Source: Thermoflexales bacterium (GTDB lineage: Bacteria; Chloroflexota; Anaerolineae; J036; Brachytrichaceae). Taken from it: 8,139 nt of DNA. Where the stretch lies: positions 1-8,139 of the forward strand of contig JAGOCU010000038.1 in the NCBI GenBank assembly GCA_017998555.1, in the 5' to 3' direction. Each line of letters opens with the position of its first letter. The stretch's first letter is position 1. Position numbers and translations under genes: made by a program. Positions 1-4,839 of this stretch are shown here, piece after piece. The notes under the pieces were generated by a model. It saw nothing but the letters and a program-made list of their open reading frames with translations, was not told the DNA's origin and did no database searches.

Positions 1-50
1 CATCCAATCCGCACGAGCCATACTGTCTCCGTTGAAGCAACCGATGACCT

Positions 51-57
51 GGAGGAG
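51..57 (+). promoter_or_regulatory. Ribosome binding site of the YugP-type peptidase
   Basis: GGAGGAG sits 7 nt before the ATG at 65 and fixes that start. It shows that this genome uses ordinary Shine-Dalgarno initiation for at least some genes. Confidence 0.8.
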
Positions 58-64
58 ATAGCCG

Positions 65-769
65 ATGTTCTTTGATCCGATGTACTTTCTTTTTGCGCTG
101 CCTGGGATCGCGCTTGCGCTCTGGGCCCAATGGAAAGTGAAAAGCGCCTACGCCAAATACGCGAAGGTGCCGGTTGGGAGAGGCGTGACCGGGGTTGAGA
201 TGGCCAAGCTGCTCATGCGCCAGACCGGCGTCACGGTCGGGATCGAAGGTATCCCCGGACAGTTGACCGATCACTACGATCCGCGCGACAAAACCATGCG
301 GCTATCGGAAAGCTCGCGCGCCAACTCGGTTGCCTCCGTGGCGGTGGTCGCGCATGAGTTTGGCCATGCGCTGCAGGATTCTGAAAACTATGGGCCGCTC
401 AAACTGCGGGGCGCCATCGTCCCGGCCGTGCAGGTCAGCGCGTGGGTGGGTCCGATCCTGTTCTTTGTCGGCTTTGGGATCGTGGGCATCGGCAGCGCCA
501 TCGGGCAGTCGTTGGCCTGGCTTGGCGTGGCGACGTTTCTCGTCGCTGCCACGTTCTCTCTGGTGACCTTGCCCGTGGAATTCGACGCCAGCCGCCGCGC
601 GTTGCGCATGCTCGAAGGGACCTATGCGCTGGATCCGGACGAACTGTCTGGGGCGAAAAAAGTGTTGGATGCGGCCGCGCTCACCTATGTCGCCGCGGCC
701 GCTCAATCGCTGCTGACCCTGCTCTATTACGTTACGCTTCTGACGGGAGGCCGGCGGCGCGGCGACTAG
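65..769 (+). CDS. YugP-family membrane zinc metallopeptidase
   Basis: This 234-residue protein is a membrane-embedded zinc-dependent peptidase of the YugP family (Pfam Zn_peptidase_2). The zincin motif HEFGH is at residues 97-101, giving two histidine ligands and the catalytic glutamate. The conserved segment around LPVEFDASRRAL (169-180) probably supplies a third ligand, E172. A hydrophobic N-terminal anchor (about 5-22) and hydrophobic segments near 118-142, 148-170 and 205-227 place it in the cytoplasmic membrane. The family-typical LTDHYDPRDKTMRLSE stretch (67-82) lies just before the active site. The ATG is chosen because a strong GGAGGAG ribosome site (51-57) lies 7 nt upstream. Length is normal for the family and nothing looks broken. 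Its substrate is not known. It leads a plus-strand block with a YtxG-like and a YtxH-like membrane protein, which suggests a role at the cell envelope. Confidence 0.93.
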   Translation: MFFDPMYFLFALPGIALALWAQWKVKSAYAKYAKVPVGRGVTGVEMAKLLMRQTGVTVGIEGIPGQLTDHYDPRDKTMRLSESSRANSVASVAVVAHEFGHALQDSENYGPLKLRGAIVPAVQVSAWVGPILFFVGFGIVGIGSAIGQSLAWLGVATFLVAATFSLVTLPVEFDASRRALRMLEGTYALDPDELSGAKKVLDAAALTYVAAAAQSLLTLLYYVTLLTGGRRRGD

Positions 770-785
770 CTTGCGAGCCGAAGGC

Positions 786-791
786 TATAAT
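786..791 (+). promoter_or_regulatory. Candidate -10 box TATAAT before the YtxG-like gene
   Basis: A perfect TATAAT lies in the 31-bp gap after the peptidase gene. It ends 9 nt before the ATG at 801, so a start site 6-9 nt downstream would give a leaderless or almost leaderless mRNA. No Shine-Dalgarno sequence precedes that ATG, which fits. No recognisable -35 box lies 16-19 bp upstream (the region reads about CGACTA). The following bases TATAATCT are repeated before the DtxR-like gene at 2413. This would be an internal promoter for the YtxG/YtxH-like pair. It is inferred from sequence only. Confidence 0.5.
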
Positions 792-800
792 CTGAACATC

Positions 801-1283
801 ATGAACGCAGACACCACGCCTCCGGTGGCGACACCCGCCACGCCGGAACACTCCGGGCCTGCAACCGCTGAGAAACCCAAGACAAATTGGAAGCTGCTTG
901 CCGCACTGGTCGGTGGTTTCGTGATTGTCGCGGTATTGCTGGTGCTGGTGTTCTCGTTTCTGGCGTATGACCCGGCGCGCACGGCAAACCTGCGCGACAT
1001 CGTCATCATCGTGGCGGCGTTTGCGGGTCTCGTGATCAGCCTCGTGATCGGCGCCATCCTGGCGGTCCTCACCTGGCAGATCCAGTCGCTGATCATGATG
1101 CTGCGCAACGAGATCAAACCCATGCTGACCAATGTCAATCAAGCGGTCGCCAGCGTGCGCGGCACGACCATGCTGGTCAGTGACAATGTCGCCAAACCGA
1201 CGATCAAGATCGCGAGTTGGATTGCCGGCTTGCGCGGAGCCGGTGACGCGCTCAATGCAAGGTTTACACATCGGAAGCGGTAA
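801..1283 (+). CDS. YtxG-like two-helix membrane protein
   Basis: This 160-residue membrane protein has no firm family assignment. It has a Pro/Thr/Ala-rich N-terminal tail (about 1-28), two strong transmembrane helices (about 31-55 and 65-92), and an amphipathic C-terminal region. The part IKPMLTNVNQAVASVRGTT (105-123) followed by VSDNVAKPTIKIASWIAGLRGA resembles the tail of small YtxG/DUF948-type envelope proteins. Such proteins often sit beside a YtxH gene, as here, where the next gene starts 30 nt downstream. A TTG at 771 would add ten residues, but it overlaps the TATAAT box and has no well-placed ribosome site, so the ATG at 801 is preferred. The start lacks a Shine-Dalgarno sequence and may be leaderless. 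The likely role is in envelope or stress physiology, inferred from family and neighbours. Confidence 0.75.
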   Translation: MNADTTPPVATPATPEHSGPATAEKPKTNWKLLAALVGGFVIVAVLLVLVFSFLAYDPARTANLRDIVIIVAAFAGLVISLVIGAILAVLTWQIQSLIMMLRNEIKPMLTNVNQAVASVRGTTMLVSDNVAKPTIKIASWIAGLRGAGDALNARFTHRKR

Positions 1284-1296
1284 CGCAGCCAATACG

Positions 1297-1304
1297 AAAA
1301 GGAG
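1297..1304 (+). promoter_or_regulatory. Ribosome binding site of the YtxH-like gene
   Basis: AAAAGGAG lies 9 nt before the ATG at 1314 and fixes the start of the YtxH-like protein. Confidence 0.75.
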
Positions 1305-1313
1305 AATATCAAC

Positions 1314-1691
1314 ATGTCAGACAGAGATTCGGGCGCCGAGATCGGCGCGTTTTTCGCGGGAGTTTTGATCGGTGGGCTGGTCGGCGCGGCAACCGCCCTT
1401 TTGCTTGCGCCTCAGACGGGTGAAGAGACCCGCAAAGTGATCGGCAAGACCAGCGAAGAGTGGCGCGATCGCGCCCAGGATGTGCTCGAGGACGCCCGCG
1501 AGCGCGCGGACGCCACGATTGCCGATTCGCGCCGCCGGGCGGAGCGCATTCTCGACGAGGCCCGCACCAAGGCCGACGCCATCGTGGGCGAAGCCCGCGA
1601 GCGCGTTGAGACCGTCATCGAAGACCGCCGCGCGCGCGGGAAGAAGGCCGATGCCGTGGCACCGGCCGCGCCCGAGGCGCCCGCGGCCTAG
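1314..1691 (+). CDS. YtxH-domain protein with five 11-residue coiled repeats
   Basis: This 125-residue protein carries the YtxH hallmark: a glycine-rich transmembrane helix (about 9-31) followed directly by LLLAPQTGEETR (29-40). Residues 58-112 then form five back-to-back 11-residue units: LEDARERADAT, IADSRRRAERI, LDEARTKADAI, VGEARERVETV and IEDRRARGKKA. A hydrophobic residue opens each unit, and a hydrophobic residue lies near the end of most. This predicts a long charged helix or right-handed coiled coil (hendecad pattern). The protein ends in an Ala/Pro tail. YtxH proteins are small, often stress-linked envelope proteins with no known biochemical activity. The gene follows the YtxG-like gene by 30 nt, has its own strong ribosome site, and ends 74 nt before an intrinsic terminator. 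Confidence 0.88.
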   Translation: MSDRDSGAEIGAFFAGVLIGGLVGAATALLLAPQTGEETRKVIGKTSEEWRDRAQDVLEDARERADATIADSRRRAERILDEARTKADAIVGEARERVETVIEDRRARGKKADAVAPAAPEAPAA

Positions 1692-1765
1692 CCGAACGGC
1701 GCGAATCGCATTCGAACGTTGTGCCGGAGTTGGCCGCCACTCGGCGGTCGCGACGGCGCGTCTCT

Positions 1766-1804
1766 GCCGCGCGGATCGACATTGATCCGCGCGGCCGCGT
1801 TTTT
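1766..1804 (+). terminator. Intrinsic terminator after the YtxH-like gene
   Basis: A perfect 12-bp inverted repeat (GCCGCGCGGATC at 1766-1777 and its complement at 1784-1795) encloses a 6-nt loop. It is followed by CGCG and five T residues (1800-1804). The T run is on the plus side only, so it should end the peptidase/YtxG/YtxH transcript. It abuts the stop codon of the opposing gene at 1804-1806. A smaller hairpin (GCCGCC/GGCGGT, 1733-1748) lies just upstream. Confidence 0.8.
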
Positions 1805-2361
1805 CACAGGCCCAATCCGCTCACCAGCACCGTCGCGACCAGGGCAATTGCCATTGCTGCGAGCAGGGCGGCAGCCAGGATCATCAGGGCGACCGACAAT
1901 ACTCGCCGGGCAATACCGCCCGCCGGCAACCGCGCGACCGGCGTTCTTCGAATCGGTGAGGCAACATCATCGTCGGCCCCGCGCAGCCGTTCCTTCCAGG
2001 CTTCAGGCAAGGCGCGCCAGATCAGTGCCGCGCCAATGAGCGCCATGGGCGCGAACGTCGTCATCCACAGAAAGCGTCCGTCCGCGCTCACGGTCCCTTG
2101 CGCCAACGGCAGGCACAGGCCGGCCACGGCCAGGGCAGACCCGACCATCCACCAACCTGCGCGCGCGCGTGTCGTCCGGGGTTCCATGCGGGACGACCCC
2201 GGTCCACTCAGACCTGACCAGATCAACATCGCGCCGGTAACCTCAAAGAACAAGGCGATCACCATGACCTCGATCTGGTCCCGGGCCGGCACGATAAAGG
2301 GAATGATGGCCCCCATTCCAAGCAAGGCGAGGCCAAATCCAGCCCCGATCCACATCCGCAT
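1804..2361 (-). CDS. Multi-pass membrane protein of unknown function
   Basis: I do not recognise this 185-residue protein. It is mostly hydrophobic, with likely membrane helices near residues 5-25, 30-51, 70-89, 98-117 and a long one at about 151-180. Charged linkers separate them: an arginine-rich one at 58-68 and an acidic/basic loop at about 119-152. No catalytic motif, cysteine pair or signal for secretion is visible. The ATG at 2361 has no Shine-Dalgarno sequence; a second ATG two codons later is an alternative start. The gene converges on the YtxH-like gene and diverges from the DtxR-like regulator across 109 bp, so regulation by that protein is possible but unproven. The reading frame holds a coherent membrane topology, which supports it being real. 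Confidence 0.72.
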   Translation of the reverse strand: MRMWIGAGFGLALLGMGAIIPFIVPARDQIEVMVIALFFEVTGAMLIWSGLSGPGSSRMEPRTTRARAGWWMVGSALAVAGLCLPLAQGTVSADGRFLWMTTFAPMALIGAALIWRALPEAWKERLRGADDDVASPIRRTPVARLPAGGIARRVLSVALMILAAALLAAMAIALVATVLVSGLGL

Positions 2362-2395
2362 GAGCGAATACTAACCCAGCCAGGACATCCCGGGG

Positions 2396-2401
2396 ATTAT
2401 G
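2396..2401 (-). promoter_or_regulatory. Candidate -10 box CATAAT for the minus-strand membrane protein
   Basis: On the minus strand this reads CATAAT, 34 nt upstream of the ATG at 2361, predicting a leader of about 28 nt. It mirrors the plus-strand TATAAT at 2413-2418 with 11 bp between the two boxes. No clear -35 box is seen. Confidence 0.4.
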
Positions 2402-2412
2402 GCGCCGGACGG

Positions 2413-2418
2413 TATAAT
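2413..2418 (+). promoter_or_regulatory. Candidate -10 box TATAAT for the DtxR-like gene
   Basis: A perfect TATAAT predicts a start near 2425 and a leader of about 46 nt before the ATG at 2471. No -35 match is present 16-19 bp upstream (the region reads about CCGGGG). The immediate context TATAATCT is shared with the box at 786-791. Confidence 0.5.
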
Positions 2419-2470
2419 CTCAATGCCTGTCAACATTCAGTTTGATCGGGCTTAAAGACTGTGAAGTGAC

Positions 2471-3145
2471 ATGGCAACTTCTGTGACGGATGAATTGAAT
2501 GACTCCACCCTGCGCTATCTCGACGTGATCTATCGATTAACGTTGCGGGGCGATGCCGCCAATACGACTGAGATCGCGGCGCGGATTGGCGTCACCCCTT
2601 CCGGCGCAAGTGTCATGCTGAAACGCCTGGCGGACCGCAAACTGATCGCGCTCACGCCCTACCGCGGCGCGCTGTTGACCGCCGCGGGCACACGGGCGGC
2701 GCTGCGGACAATTCGGCGTCACCGGCTGCTCGAGGCCTTTCTGCACCAGGTGATGGGCTTCACGTGGGATGAGGTCGACACGCATGCCCACGCGCTCGAG
2801 ACCGCCATCAATGAGGACTTTGAGGATCGGATGGACGCCCTGCTCGGGCACCCGACTCGGTGCCCGCATGGGCACCTGATTCCCTCAAAGGAGGGCGTGC
2901 TTCCGCAGGTGAGCGACGTGCCTCTGCTGGACCAGAAGGCCGGCGCGCACGGGGTGGTGCGCCTGGTGGACACCGACAATTCGGATTGGCTGCGCTATAT
3001 CGCCGAACTTGGCCTGTTGCCTGGCGCGCAAGTGACGATCAAGGATGTCGCCCCCTATGGCGGGCCGATCACCCTGATCAAGGACGCGACCACGATCAGC
3101 CTTGGACGCAACCTGGCCGAGCTGATCTCGATCGAAGTCACATAG
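2471..3145 (+). CDS. DtxR/MntR-family transcriptional regulator with FeoA-like C-terminal domain
   Basis: This 224-residue protein has the three-part layout of metal-responsive DtxR/MntR repressors. A winged helix-turn-helix spans about 12-75, with recognition region IGVTPSGASVMLKRLADRKL at 39-58. A dimerisation and metal-binding domain follows at about 78-140, ending in the family-typical CPHGHLIP (131-138). An SH3/FeoA-like domain closes the protein at about 150-224, containing LGLLPGAQVTI. Such proteins repress or activate metal-uptake genes when loaded with Fe or Mn. Aligned by eye to MntR and DtxR, several usual ligands are changed: Arg15 replaces Asp8/Met10, Thr111 replaces the conserved His of the EH pair, and His107 replaces Glu99/Cys102. 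His84 and Glu110 remain. Metal response may therefore be altered. The ATG has only a weak ribosome site. A hairpin begins 16 nt after the stop. Confidence 0.88.
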   Translation: MATSVTDELNDSTLRYLDVIYRLTLRGDAANTTEIAARIGVTPSGASVMLKRLADRKLIALTPYRGALLTAAGTRAALRTIRRHRLLEAFLHQVMGFTWDEVDTHAHALETAINEDFEDRMDALLGHPTRCPHGHLIPSKEGVLPQVSDVPLLDQKAGAHGVVRLVDTDNSDWLRYIAELGLLPGAQVTIKDVAPYGGPITLIKDATTISLGRNLAELISIEVT

Positions 3146-3149
3146 ACTC

Positions 3150-3211
3150 GAAAAGAAAAAGTGGCGAGATCACAATCCCCGCGCTTCGCGCGGGGATTGT
3201 GATCTCGCCAC
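3150..3211 (-). terminator. Intrinsic terminator of rpsT, formed by hairpin copy 1
   Basis: Read on the minus strand, the 24-bp GC-rich hairpin is followed directly by TTTTTCTTTT (3160 down to 3151). This is a textbook intrinsic terminator 22 nt past the rpsT stop. On the plus strand no T run follows, so for the DtxR-like transcript the hairpin would act as a weaker terminator or a 3' stabilising end. Confidence 0.82.
3161..3211. repeat. 51-nt perfect hairpin repeat, copy 1
   Basis: The left arm (3161-3184) begins GTGGCGAGATCACA, then AT, then CCCCGCGC. The loop is TTC (3185-3187) and the right arm (3188-3211) is an exact reverse complement, giving a 24-bp uninterrupted stem. The outer A3160-T3212 pair could extend it to 25 bp. 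A second copy at 4130-4180 differs only at two stem pairs (here A3175-T3197 and T3176-A3196). It lies between the convergent stops of the DtxR-like gene (16 nt away) and rpsT (22 nt away). Confidence 0.95.
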
Positions 3212-3232
3212 TACGATTCCGTGTCGGCGGAG

Positions 3233-3508
3233 TTACTTCTTTGCGACGGTCAGCTTGTTCAACTGCTTTGCGAGCCGGCTCTTGCGGCGCGCGGCATTGT
3301 TCTTGTGAATCAAGCCCTTGCCGGCGGCTTTGTCGAGCTTGCTGGCCGACAGCTTTTCGGCTTCGGTCGCGCCTTCGACGTCACGGGCCGCCAGGGCAAC
3401 CCGGGTTGCCTTCACAGCGGTGCGCGCGCGTGAGCGATGGAGTTGGTTGAATTTGGCCTTGCGGGCGCTGTTGCGAATGCGCTGCTTGGCGGATGCGGTA
3501 TTTGCCAC
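3233..3508 (-). CDS. rpsT: Small ribosomal subunit protein bS20
   Basis: This 91-residue, strongly basic protein is ribosomal protein S20, which binds 16S rRNA during assembly of the 30S subunit. The family signature is clear: an N-terminal MANTASAKQRIRNSARK, and the C-terminal LDKAAGKGLIHKNNAARRKS followed by RLAKQLN. The expected all-helical composition and usual length (85-95 residues) agree. The start is a GTG at 3508, supported by TTAGGAG ten nt upstream (3519-3525). It is a single-gene unit with its own candidate -10 box and an intrinsic terminator made by the repeat hairpin. S20 synthesis is autoregulated at translation in Escherichia coli, where a non-ATG start matters. The GTG start seen here would be compatible with similar control, but this is inference. 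Confidence 0.96.
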   Translation of the reverse strand: MANTASAKQRIRNSARKAKFNQLHRSRARTAVKATRVALAARDVEGATEAEKLSASKLDKAAGKGLIHKNNAARRKSRLAKQLNKLTVAKK

Positions 3509-3518
3509 GTGTGTGTTG

Positions 3519-3525
3519 CTCCTAA
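3519..3525 (-). promoter_or_regulatory. Ribosome binding site of rpsT
   Basis: TTAGGAG on the minus strand lies 10 nt before the GTG at 3508 and supports that non-ATG start. A small inverted repeat TCTGAT/ATCAGA (within 3528-3546) lies just upstream in the leader. Confidence 0.7.
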
Positions 3526-3569
3526 CGTCTGATTGAGAGGATCAGAGTCGCGTATCCAGGCGGGTCGGG

Positions 3570-3575
3570 ATTATA
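3570..3575 (-). promoter_or_regulatory. Candidate -10 box TATAAT for rpsT
   Basis: A perfect TATAAT on the minus strand predicts a start near 3563 and an S20 leader of about 55 nt. As with the other TATAAT boxes in this window, no good -35 hexamer is found at normal spacing. Confidence 0.55.
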
Positions 3576-3646
3576 ACGCAGGTCCAGCGCAGGCGAGTCG
3601 AGGACATGTCGCAGGGCGCTGCGCCTTCGCATACTCCATAATGCTC

Positions 3647-3653
3647 AAAGGAG
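3647..3653 (+). promoter_or_regulatory. Ribosome binding site of the lipoprotein gene
   Basis: AAAGGAG lies 8 nt before the ATG at 3662. It decides between this start and upstream in-frame candidates (TTG at 3533, ATG at 3641), which would bury the signal peptide. No confident promoter is seen. Near-matches CATACT (3630-3635) and CATAAT (3637-3642) lie just upstream. Confidence 0.75.
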
Positions 3654-3661
3654 ATTCCCCC

Positions 3662-4123
3662 ATGTTACCCAAGAACGTCATTCGTCTATTCCCCGTCTTG
3701 ATCCTTCTGTGTGGCTGCGCCTCCAGTGCGCCCACTACCGCCACCCCAGGCGCGCTGGGTTCGCCCCTTCGACCGACCGTGCAGCCCGTTCAGGATGACC
3801 TGGTCATCTTCTATGAACGGAGTGGCGGCATTGCCGGACGATTGGGACAGTGGACGATCTTCCCGGACGGACGGATTGTGGATGGCGCAGGCGCCACGAA
3901 GAAGGCAGATCCGGGGAAACTCGCCACCCTGCTCGCAATCGCCCGCGATCCAAAGACACTCGGCCTGACAAGCCCGGCAGGACGTCAATGTCCCGACTGT
4001 TACGCCTATACCGTCCGAATCACAACGGCGGGCAAGACGACGACGCTGGTGACCTACGACGCGGTCGTCAATCCGCCCGAGCTGGACGCGTTGTTGGCGG
4101 CCCTGGCCGATGTGACCCGCTAG
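3662..4123 (+). CDS. Emfourin-like lipoprotein (possible metalloprotease inhibitor)
   Basis: This is a 153-residue predicted lipoprotein. The N-terminus has Lys4 and Arg8, a short hydrophobic core and the lipobox LCGC, with Cys19 as the lipid-modified residue. A low-complexity linker rich in Ala, Thr, Pro and Ser (20-43) leads to a domain at about 46-153. That domain begins LVIFYERSGGIAG (47-59), holds CPDCYAYTV (110-118), and ends with NPPELDALLAAL. The ERSGG start and the Tyr-rich strand followed by a PPELDALL-type ending resemble emfourin, the protein inhibitor of the M4 peptidase protealysin. The resemblance is by eye and modest. The Cys110-x-x-Cys113 pair could form a disulfide or bind a metal outside the cell. 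It is a single gene flanked by rpsT (divergent) and the Nudix operon (convergent), and no M4 protease gene is in the window. Confidence 0.72.
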   Translation: MLPKNVIRLFPVLILLCGCASSAPTTATPGALGSPLRPTVQPVQDDLVIFYERSGGIAGRLGQWTIFPDGRIVDGAGATKKADPGKLATLLAIARDPKTLGLTSPAGRQCPDCYAYTVRITTAGKTTTLVTYDAVVNPPELDALLAALADVTR

Positions 4124-4129
4124 ATATAT

Positions 4130-4180
4130 GTGGCGAGATCACACGCCCCGCGCTTCGCGCGGGGCGTGTGATCTCGCCAC
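4130..4180. repeat. 51-nt perfect hairpin repeat, copy 2
   Basis: The left arm (4130-4153) reads GTGGCGAGATCACA, then CG, then CCCCGCGC. The loop is TTC (4154-4156) and the right arm (4157-4180) is an exact reverse complement. It matches copy 1 at 47 of 51 positions. The four differences form two fully compensated base pairs (C4144-G4166 and G4145-C4165). It fills almost the whole 62-bp gap between the stop of the lipoprotein gene (6 nt away) and the stop of the Nudix gene (5 nt away). It probably ends both transcripts, although neither side has a long T run (the minus side reads ATATATCTA). Confidence 0.95.
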
Positions 4181-4185
4181 AACGC

Positions 4186-4839
4186 TCAATCGAATTTGGC
4201 GGGGATGGACGGGTCATCCAGATGCGCAAAACAGGCCGCGATCTGGGCGTGATTGGTGCGGGCCTCGGAGAGGGGCGGGACCGCATCGCGCGCAAAGAAG
4301 CCGCTGCCCAGAATCTCGTGATTCGGCGGCACGGGCCCGCCCCCCACCAATTCGCAGGCGAAGATCAGCTTGTAGCCGTGGTGAAATGACAACGGCTTGC
4401 CATCGTCATGATTGCGGTTCGCGTCAAACACCCCGATCAGGGCCGTCGCCCGCGCCTGATAGCCGGTCTCCTCCACCACCTCGCGCTCGGCCGATACCGA
4501 CGGCGCATCGCCGACATCCGCCCATCCGCCGGGCAGGCACCAGCGCCCGTCTGAGCGCTCCTGCGCCAGGAGCAGCTTGCCATCGCGGAAACAGGCCGCC
4601 CGCACGTCCACTTTGGGCGTGGCATACCCCGGCTGGGCGGCGAACCAACCCGTGACGACGACCGGATCGGCGCCTGTCTGGGCGGCCAGGATGTCGCCGG
4701 CCAGCGCGCGCAACTGGGCGTATCGCTCGCGGTCGAAGTCGTTCTCGCAGTAGGTCAGGCCCGCCTGCGCGATCGCGTCGATCTTCCGGGCCCAACGTAG
4801 CCAGCTTGGAACCCCGGCCTGAGCGAGCCCGCCCGTCAC
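4186..4839 (-). CDS. Nudix hydrolase with N-terminal Nudix_N-type domain
   Basis: This 217-residue enzyme belongs to a Nudix group that hydrolyses ADP-ribose or other nucleoside-diphosphate-linked compounds. The N-terminal region WLRWARKIDAIAQAGLTY (13-30) followed by ENDFDRERYAQLRALAGDIL is typical of the small helical domain in this group. The catalytic domain starts near residue 75. The Nudix box runs from Gly105 to Tyr127 (GWADVG-D-...-REVVEETGY), with the core Arg119, Glu120, Glu123 and Glu124 intact. The first box glutamate is replaced by Asp111. The GTG start at 4839 overlaps the stop of the upstream gene in GTGA (4836-4839), a sign of coupled translation. It is the last gene of the minus-strand operon and stops 5 nt before hairpin copy 2. 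The exact substrate cannot be told. Confidence 0.9.
   Translation of the reverse strand: MTGGLAQAGVPSWLRWARKIDAIAQAGLTYCENDFDRERYAQLRALAGDILAAQTGADPVVVTGWFAAQPGYATPKVDVRAACFRDGKLLLAQERSDGRWCLPGGWADVGDAPSVSAEREVVEETGYQARATALIGVFDANRNHDDGKPLSFHHGYKLIFACELVGGGPVPPNHEILGSGFFARDAVPPLSEARTNHAQIAACFAHLDDPSIPAKFD

Noticed and set aside
1..75. Open frame running in from the left edge and stopping at 73-75, which could be the tail of an upstream gene overlapping the peptidase start
   Set aside because: Only 24 codons are visible and a second frame is also open to 61, so no gene can be supported.
1721..2374. Plus-strand open frame of 217 codons opposite the unknown membrane protein
   Set aside because: It is basic and low in complexity, spans the terminator at 1766-1804, and has no ribosome site. 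The minus frame gives coherent membrane helices instead.
2423..2455. Ten-residue mini-frame upstream of the DtxR-like gene, as a possible leader peptide
   Set aside because: Its ATG lies at or before the predicted transcript start, it lacks a ribosome site, and it has no codon bias suggesting attenuation.
2428..2471. TGTCA...TGACA inverted repeat before the DtxR-like gene, as a possible operator
   Set aside because: The arms are five bases and 34 bp apart, unlike the compact palindromes bound by DtxR/MntR proteins, so chance is likely.
3161..4180. The two hairpins as ends of a composite mobile element carrying rpsT and the lipoprotein gene
   Set aside because: No transposase, no target-site duplication, and an essential ribosomal protein gene lies inside. 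Each copy is itself a full palindrome, not a terminal repeat of one unit.
3161..4180. The two hairpins as a CRISPR array or integron attC sites
   Set aside because: There are only two units, 969 bp apart with ordinary genes between, and no cas or integrase genes. The perfect stems lack the unpaired bases typical of attC.
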